The notes under the pieces were generated by a model. The model was given only the letters and a program-made list of their open reading frames with translations, made no database searches and was not told the origin of the DNA. 10,083 nucleotides of DNA from Candidatus Levyibacteriota bacterium. GTDB lineage: Bacteria > Patescibacteriota > Microgenomatia > Levybacterales > UBA12049. Made by a program: the position numbers and the translations under genes. Below, one piece after another: positions 6,151-10,083 of this stretch. The stretch covers positions 1 to 10,083 of the forward strand of contig JAGOUP010000017.1 in NCBI GenBank assembly GCA_018061205.1. The letters are read 5' to 3'. How positions within the stretch are numbered: position 1 is the stretch's first letter; each line of letters begins with the position of its first letter.

Positions 6151-6660
6151 TTATTGGGTGAGTTGGATGGGTTGGCCGTTGATGGTGAATTTGTCACCGT
6201 TGATGATGATGAAGAGCTCTCCTTTGTCTCCTTTGAAGTTATCTACTCGAAAATAGTGATTTGTCGTTGGTTCTTTGCTACCAACTGGGATAACTGGAAT
6301 GGTTTGTCCGTTGGCATCTTTGTACTCTAAATAAGCGATCACGGGCTCAGCAGTCGTAAATTGGACAACCACAGTATCTTCCTCTACCCTATTTACTTGG
6401 AGATTTTCTATTTGTGTTAGATTCGAAGCGTTTGAACGAGTACTGGTCTGCTGCGTCATAGCGCCAACAGTAAAGGGAATAGAAAGAGACAAAAGCAACA
6501 TGACGGTCAGTGTTTTTCCGTGCTTTTTAATATCTGTATAGGTCCATGCAAACATATACATCATCACAAAAAGAGATACAACAAAGAACAAAATACCAAT
6601 CACAAACAAAAGCATGATGGAATTTATCACCGGAAGATTTGCAGGTGTAAGATTATACAT
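6151..6660 (-). CDS. Membrane protein with two helices and an FN3-like extracellular domain
   Basis: 169 residues from ATG 6660; a start at ATG 6705 would add 15 residues. Hydrophobic helix one (about 12-40) is rich in Val, Phe and Met. A short charged loop (YTDIKKHGK) follows, then helix two (about 51-68), after which about 100 residues should lie outside. That part resembles a fibronectin type III fold: IENLQVNRVEEDTVVVQFTT (84-103), AYLEYKDANGQ, and TTNHYFRVDNFKGDKGE, matching the usual b-strand pattern ending in NHYFRVDNL-type motifs. It has no enzymatic motif and probably binds a partner or stabilises the envelope. I prefer 6660 because a -10 box lies eight bases upstream, as for other genes here, but the longer form is also plausible. 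It leads a probable two-gene operon. Confidence 0.75.
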   Translation of the reverse strand: MYNLTPANLPVINSIMLLFVIGILFFVVSLFVMMYMFAWTYTDIKKHGKTLTVMLLLSLSIPFTVGAMTQQTSTRSNASNLTQIENLQVNRVEEDTVVVQFTTAEPVIAYLEYKDANGQTIPVIPVGSKEPTTNHYFRVDNFKGDKGELFIIINGDKFTINGQPIQLTQ

Positions 6661-6668
6661 ATACTCTA

Positions 6669-6698
6669 ATAATAGAGATATTTTACGTAAAAATGCAA
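6669..6698 (-). promoter_or_regulatory. Putative promoter of the FN3-like gene, near-leaderless
   Basis: Minus-strand -10 TATTAT (6669-6674) lies eight bases before ATG 6660. A weak -35 TTGCAT is at 18-bp spacing (6693-6698). If the longer start at 6705 is used, a TACTAT (6715-6720) would be the alternative -10, again nine bases from its ATG. Confidence 0.45.
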
Positions 6699-6710
6699 GA
6701 GGCATAACGA

Positions 6711-6733
6711 GTTCATAGTAAATGGTTCATAGT
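6711..6733 (+). repeat. Short direct repeat GTTCATAGT, two copies
   Basis: GTTCATAGT occurs at 6711-6719 and 6725-6733, followed by the related GTTTATAG (6732-6739). It lies in the divergent gap between the FN3-like gene and the PBP gene. It could be low-complexity expansion or a binding site; no function can be assigned. Confidence 0.45.
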
Positions 6734-6760
6734 TTATAGCAGATGATAGAAGGAGTGGAT

Positions 6761-6860
6761 AATTTGAAATTTTCAATTTTTAATTTTCAATGAATGTTTA
6801 AGAGTTTAAATTTTAAACATTTTGATTTCATTTCAAATTTTAAATTTCGAATTGAAAATT
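6761..6860. repeat. AT-rich palindromic region upstream of the PBP gene
   Basis: A roughly 100-bp stretch made almost only of AATTT, GAAA and TTCAA words. Its centre holds two competing perfect hairpins: AATGTTTAA (6793-6801) with TTAAACATT (6813-6821), and GTTTAAA-T-TTTAAAC (6804-6818). The flanks form an imperfect outer inverted repeat (6761-6792 with 6822-6860, starting AATTT and ending GAAAATT). It resembles AT-rich palindromic elements scattered in Patescibacteria genomes, but copy number cannot be seen from here. It ends where the PBP promoter begins. Confidence 0.6.
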
Positions 6861-6878
6861 ACTTTACCTTTGTAATCA

Positions 6879-6887
6879 TGATATTAT
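6879..6887 (+). promoter_or_regulatory. Extended -10 promoter of the PBP gene, leaderless
   Basis: TGA-TATTAT: -10 at 6882-6887 with an upstream TG (6879-6880). Six bases remain to ATG 6894, so transcription should start at the A of the start codon. A -35 at 17 bp (TTACTT, 6859-6864) is poor. No Shine-Dalgarno sequence is present. Confidence 0.6.
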
Positions 6888-6893
6888 ATACAT

Positions 6894-9098
6894 ATGGAGC
6901 GATTTCGTAGGTATTGGCAACGTTTTAAAGAAAACTTTACTAAGGAAAATTTCAAACACATCTGGAAAAAATATCATAAGCGTTTGATCATCTCTACGGC
7001 TGCTATTGTTCTGTTGTTTTTGATCATCACCCCTATTGCTACGTATTTTTATTTTGCGAAAGATATCGCGACAAAAGAAAACATCATGAATAGTAATAAT
7101 ACGGGTGTGCTTCTTTTGGATCGGAATGGTAAGCCTTTTTTTAGTTTTTACCAAGCTAAGCAGAGAAAATTTGTAGAACTTTCAAATATCCCACAATATA
7201 TGCAGGATGCTGCTATCGCTTCAGAAGATAAAGATTTTTATAAACATCCTGGATTTTCAATTCCTGGCATTTTACGTGCAGTTATTCTCAATCTCCAAGA
7301 AGAAAAACTGGCTTTTGGCGGATCAACGATCACACAACAACTTGTCAAAACAGCACTCCTCTCATTTCAGAAGAATTTTCTTCGAAAATACCAAGAAGTA
7401 GTACTCGCAGCAGAAATTGAGAGACGGTATAGCAAAAAAGAAATACTGGAAATGTACCTCAATTCTGTGTATTTTGGTGAAGGAGCAATAGGCATCGATG
7501 ATGCTGCACATACCTACTTCAGCAAAACACCCAAAGAACTCACCCTCGCTGAAAGTTCACTCCTCACTGCAATTCTTCCTGCTCCGTCTGCATTTTCTCC
7601 AATCAGCGGTGATAAAGATGAAGCAATAAGACGACAAAAACGTGTACTGAAACTTATGCAGCAACAAGGATATATCACAAAACAACAGCAAGAAACAGCA
7701 GAAAATGAAACTATCGTTTTTACGCCTGGGAAAGATACCAGTATCAATTTTTCAGCTCCACATTTTGCATTGATGGTAAAGAGTCAACTTCTGAAAACAT
7801 ACTCTGAGGAGGAACTGGCTCGTTCAGGATTTAAAGTAACCACCACACTCAATCTCGATTGGCAAACTATTGCTGAGACGGTCGTCAAAAATCAAATTGC
7901 CAGACTACAATACAACAAAGCCTCAAACGGTGCGCAAGTTTCCATAGATCCTCGTAATGGAGAAATTCTCACCTTGGTAGGAAGCTATGATTGGGAGGAT
8001 GAAGTTTTTGGAAAGTACAATATCGTTACCGGAAAACGACAACCAGGATCTGCATTCAAACCAATCGTCTATGCAAAAGCGCTCGCTGACGAAACCATAA
8101 CAGCAGGAACTGTTTTGGAAGATAAGGAGATAACGTTTGATGGCAATTACAAACCAAAAAACTATGATGGAAAATTCCGAGGTCCTGTGTTGCCGAGACG
8201 GGCGTTGGCAAACTCACTCAATATCCCAGCCCTTCTGGTTATGCAAAAAGTGGGAATTCCAGCTACCATAGATTTTGCCAAACAACTCGGAATCACATCA
8301 CTCAAAAATCCTTCTCAGTCACCATATGGACTTTCTCTCGTCCTCGGTGCAGCTGAAGTGCCACTCATCGAACTCACTAGCGCATATGGAGTTTTTGCAA
8401 ATAAAGGAAATCTGGTACCACCGACCACTATTCTCTCTATAAAAGATAAATTCAACAATACAGTTTTTACCTACGTCCCAAAATCACAACAAGTCCTGGA
8501 TTCACGAGTCGCATTTCTCATCTCCTCAATGCTCTCCGATAATAGCGCCAGATCTGAAAGCTTTGGTAATGCACTATCCATCAGTAGACCCGCAGCAGTC
8601 AAAACTGGTACAACCAACGATTATCGAGATGCGCTCACTGTTGGCTATACACCTAGTCTTGTCATAGGAGTATGGGTCGGCAATAATGATAATACTCCTA
8701 TGGACACAGTCGCCGGATCACTCGGTGCTGCTCCTATCTGGCGACAACTTATGGAACAGTTCCTCAAAGGAACATCTGTTGAACATTTTAATCCCCCATC
8801 AGGTTTGGATCTCACTCGTATCTGTCGAATAAATGGCTTGAAGTCACGTACCGCGACTTCATCCGCCTATTTTGAGTATTTCCTTTCCGGATCAACACCA
8901 AATGGATTTTGTGATGAGGAAGCATCTCCAACCCCTTCCCCATCTCCAACCACAACACCTGGTCCGACTGATACGCCAGCACCAGAACCTTCCGCCACAC
9001 CCACATCCTCTGAACAACCGAGCGCAACGCCAACTATTCTACAAGATACACCTACACCAACATTGACTCCCCCAATTACACTTACCATTACTCCATAA
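6894..9098 (+). CDS. Class A penicillin-binding protein (bifunctional transglycosylase/transpeptidase, PBP1A type)
   Basis: 734 residues. A basic cytoplasmic tail precedes one membrane helix (about 31-52). The GT51 transglycosylase domain (about 75-250) polymerises lipid II. It shows the catalytic Glu E111 in EDKDFYKHPG, GGSTITQQLVK (142-152), RKYQEVVLAAEIERRYSKKEIL and LNSVYFGEGAIGI. The transpeptidase domain (about 340-625) has all three active-site motifs: S386-A-F-K389, S441-L-N443 and K570-T-G572. It links stem peptides and would be the beta-lactam target. After 676 comes a Pro/Thr/Ser-rich tail of about 58 residues (repeated TPTP, PSPSP), probably an extended wall-crossing linker and common in this group. 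C644 and C673 could form a disulfide. It is a stand-alone gene with its own leaderless-type promoter. Confidence 0.96.
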   Translation: MERFRRYWQRFKENFTKENFKHIWKKYHKRLIISTAAIVLLFLIITPIATYFYFAKDIATKENIMNSNNTGVLLLDRNGKPFFSFYQAKQRKFVELSNIPQYMQDAAIASEDKDFYKHPGFSIPGILRAVILNLQEEKLAFGGSTITQQLVKTALLSFQKNFLRKYQEVVLAAEIERRYSKKEILEMYLNSVYFGEGAIGIDDAAHTYFSKTPKELTLAESSLLTAILPAPSAFSPISGDKDEAIRRQKRVLKLMQQQGYITKQQQETAENETIVFTPGKDTSINFSAPHFALMVKSQLLKTYSEEELARSGFKVTTTLNLDWQTIAETVVKNQIARLQYNKASNGAQVSIDPRNGEILTLVGSYDWEDEVFGKYNIVTGKRQPGSAFKPIVYAKALADETITAGTVLEDKEITFDGNYKPKNYDGKFRGPVLPRRALANSLNIPALLVMQKVGIPATIDFAKQLGITSLKNPSQSPYGLSLVLGAAEVPLIELTSAYGVFANKGNLVPPTTILSIKDKFNNTVFTYVPKSQQVLDSRVAFLISSMLSDNSARSESFGNALSISRPAAVKTGTTNDYRDALTVGYTPSLVIGVWVGNNDNTPMDTVAGSLGAAPIWRQLMEQFLKGTSVEHFNPPSGLDLTRICRINGLKSRTATSSAYFEYFLSGSTPNGFCDEEASPTPSPSPTTTPGPTDTPAPEPSATPTSSEQPSATPTILQDTPTPTLTPPITLTITP

Positions 9099-9129
9099 AA
9101 AAACGACTCAGGCTGTTATGCCCGAGTCG
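9097..9129 (-). terminator. Intrinsic terminator of the DUF378 operon
   Basis: Stem CGACTC-a-GGC (9104-9113) with GCC-c-GAGTCG (9120-9129) and loop TGTTAT, with a single A/C mismatch. On the minus strand it is followed by seven T (9097-9103), so it ends the operon coming from the right. On the plus strand no T run follows. The A run overlaps the PBP stop codon (9096-9098). Confidence 0.85.
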
Positions 9130-9153
9130 AAATAAGCACGAAGCTTTAGAAAC

Positions 9154-9363
9154 CTATTTTTTTCCGCACAATTTGCAGAGTCCTTTATGATTAACAGCTT
9201 CGTATACTGCTGATAAACCAATAAGCACATATACGAGACTAACAACTGCTGGCCATGCTCCTAATAAAGCAGTAACCAAATTGAAATTGAATAGACCCAA
9301 AAGACCCCAGTTCAGTGCTCCAACAAGTACTAATGTGATGGTCACCATGTGTACATTTTTCAT
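9154..9363 (-). CDS. DUF378 family small membrane protein
   Basis: 69 residues from ATG 9363. The first helix contains the family signature GALNWGLLGLF (15-25), followed by F-N-F-N-L-V, a short loop with GAW, and a second helix VVSLVYVLIGLSAVYEA (40-56). This matches DUF378, an inner membrane family of about 70 residues whose function is unknown. The C-terminus NHKGLCKLCGKK has a C-x2-C pair that may bind metal or be redox active. An in-frame TTG at 9384 exists, but a strong Shine-Dalgarno sequence seven bases before 9363 decides the start. It lies 32 bp after the PsbP-like gene and is followed by a terminator, so it is the last gene of a two-gene operon. Confidence 0.88.
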   Translation of the reverse strand: MKNVHMVTITLVLVGALNWGLLGLFNFNLVTALLGAWPAVVSLVYVLIGLSAVYEAVNHKGLCKLCGKK

Positions 9364-9370
9364 AGATATC

Positions 9371-9380
9371 TCACCCCCCT
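9371..9380 (-). promoter_or_regulatory. Shine-Dalgarno sequence of the DUF378 gene
   Basis: Minus-strand AGGGGGGTGA, one base from AGGAGGGTGA-like consensus, seven bases before ATG 9363. It is in the short gap after the upstream gene and shows that an operon-internal gene here uses a classical ribosome binding site. Confidence 0.85.
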
Positions 9381-9395
9381 TCAACCCCTCTTATT

Positions 9396-10001
9396 TTATT
9401 TGTTTTTAGTATATGCAAACGTCGTTAGCATCTGTGTATAGACGTCTCTATATTCCTGGTTATTTAAAAATACTTCTATACTATTTTGTGATTGCAATGC
9501 AGGAAGATAAGAGATTGGCAATGACTCTGTTGGCTTTCCTCCGCCTTGGCTCGGCGAGACAGGTGGACCTAATGGTTGTACCATCCATGTTGTGGTATAT
9601 CCTTTTATTCCATCTGTTGTGGTAAAGGGGTTTATAGAAGAAAGTGTTTGGTAATTTTGAATTTCATTAGCGGCGGCAACTTTAACATACTCACTAAATG
9701 GCAATGTAGCAATATTTGTTGGCTTTGGTGAAACAGAAAGTGTTATATATTCATATTGAGGATCATCAGGTTTGTCTAACGGTCGGAAACCAACCCCACC
9801 CTCATACTCTCTATATGTCCAATTGGATGGATACATAATACGAAAACCATTTTGTTTGTTCGTATATATCTCTTGCTCTGGAGACTTTGTGGGAGAAGCA
9901 CTGAGAGAATAATCATTCTTTGCTTTTGTCTGAAGTAGTAAAAAAAGAGCAACAATAAAAAAAACGAGGAAAAGCGATATAAAAATACCTTTGTTTCTCA
10001 T
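9396..10001 (-). CDS. Membrane-anchored PsbP-like protein
   Basis: 201 residues from ATG 10001. An in-frame start at 10070 would add 23 residues that are Cys- and Phe-rich and do not look like a signal peptide. A short basic start (MRNKG) and one hydrophobic helix (about 6-24, FLVFFIVALFLLL) act as a membrane anchor or signal. After a Ser/Pro linker, the domain opens with NKQNGFRIMYPSNWTYREYE and GVGFRPL, the G-F-x-x-x-YP-x-x-W motif of PsbP-like domains. It continues with ITLSVSPKP, an FSEYVKVAAANEIQNY helix and a final IEVFLNNQEYRDVYTQMLTTFAY helix. Many CPR genomes encode such anchored proteins; their function is unknown. Upstream, AGGGA lies eight bases before the ATG (weak ribosome binding site) and I see no clear promoter. 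Probably the first gene of the unit with DUF378. Confidence 0.8.
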   Translation of the reverse strand: MRNKGIFISLFLVFFIVALFLLLQTKAKNDYSLSASPTKSPEQEIYTNKQNGFRIMYPSNWTYREYEGGVGFRPLDKPDDPQYEYITLSVSPKPTNIATLPFSEYVKVAAANEIQNYQTLSSINPFTTTDGIKGYTTTWMVQPLGPPVSPSQGGGKPTESLPISYLPALQSQNSIEVFLNNQEYRDVYTQMLTTFAYTKNK

Positions 10002-10083
10002 AGAGAAATTCCCTGCCTCATAAAAAGTGTAACAGAAACTTTTACAAAAGCAAAGGACAATACGATACAATATTCTCTATGAC

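Noticed and set aside
6711..6733. CRISPR-like repeats
   Set aside because: Only two 9-bp copies five bases apart, with no spacers and no cas genes.
8867..9088. Minus-strand Gly/Val-rich frame in the PBP 3' end
   Set aside because: It is the shadow of the Pro/Thr-rich tail, which is supported by the intact PBP reading frame.
10002..10070. 23-residue N-terminal extension of the PsbP-like protein
   Set aside because: It lacks a ribosome binding site, and the hydrophobic signal starts normally at ATG 10001.

Overview
The window looks like a chromosomal piece of a Patescibacteria (Candidate Phyla Radiation) genome, most likely a Microgenomates-type lineage. This is an inference from gene style: short single-domain envelope proteins (an FN3-like membrane protein, a PsbP-like anchored protein, a small two-helix DUF378 protein), a class A PBP with a Pro/Thr-rich tail, low GC, a tRNA without an encoded CCA end, TGA used as a normal stop, and AT-rich palindromic repeats between genes. 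No 16S or ribosomal protein gene is present to confirm it.

Layout. 1-514 (-) is the 5' part of a secreted protein that runs off the left edge. 691-775 (-) is a serine-type class II tRNA whose anticodon reads ACT. Its first 14 bases overlap the end of a small HNH/zinc-finger protein gene (762-1187, -). 1281-2033 (-) is a membrane-anchored L,D-transpeptidase, divergent from a VanW-domain secreted protein (2125-2814, +). The VanW gene converges on a type I glutamine synthetase (2879-4333, -) across a hairpin terminator. A 65-bp palindromic interspersed repeat (4425-4489) separates glnA from a tRNA-dihydrouridine synthase (4517-5485, +). That gene overlaps tail-to-tail with an unrecognised protein (5473-6132, -), which follows an FN3-like membrane protein (6151-6660, -). 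An AT-rich palindromic region (6761-6860) precedes a bifunctional class A penicillin-binding protein (6894-9098, +). That converges on a two-gene minus-strand unit: a PsbP-like anchored protein (9396-10001), then a DUF378 membrane protein (9154-9363).

How the genes fit together. Three genes act on, or are linked to, the cell wall: the class A PBP (glycan polymerisation and 4-3 crosslinking), the L,D-transpeptidase (3-3 crosslinking or anchoring) and VanW. They are separate transcription units. dus and the tRNA concern translation, and glnA nitrogen assimilation.

The most consistent unexplained pattern is at promoters. Five genes that head transcription units have a recognisable -10 hexamer only 6-11 bp before the ATG and no Shine-Dalgarno sequence, so their mRNAs should be leaderless or nearly so. 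Other genes, including one internal to an operon, have purine-rich Shine-Dalgarno sequences. The second point worth checking is the tRNA-Ser with A at position 34. I see no CRISPR array, transposase, prophage or defence cluster here.
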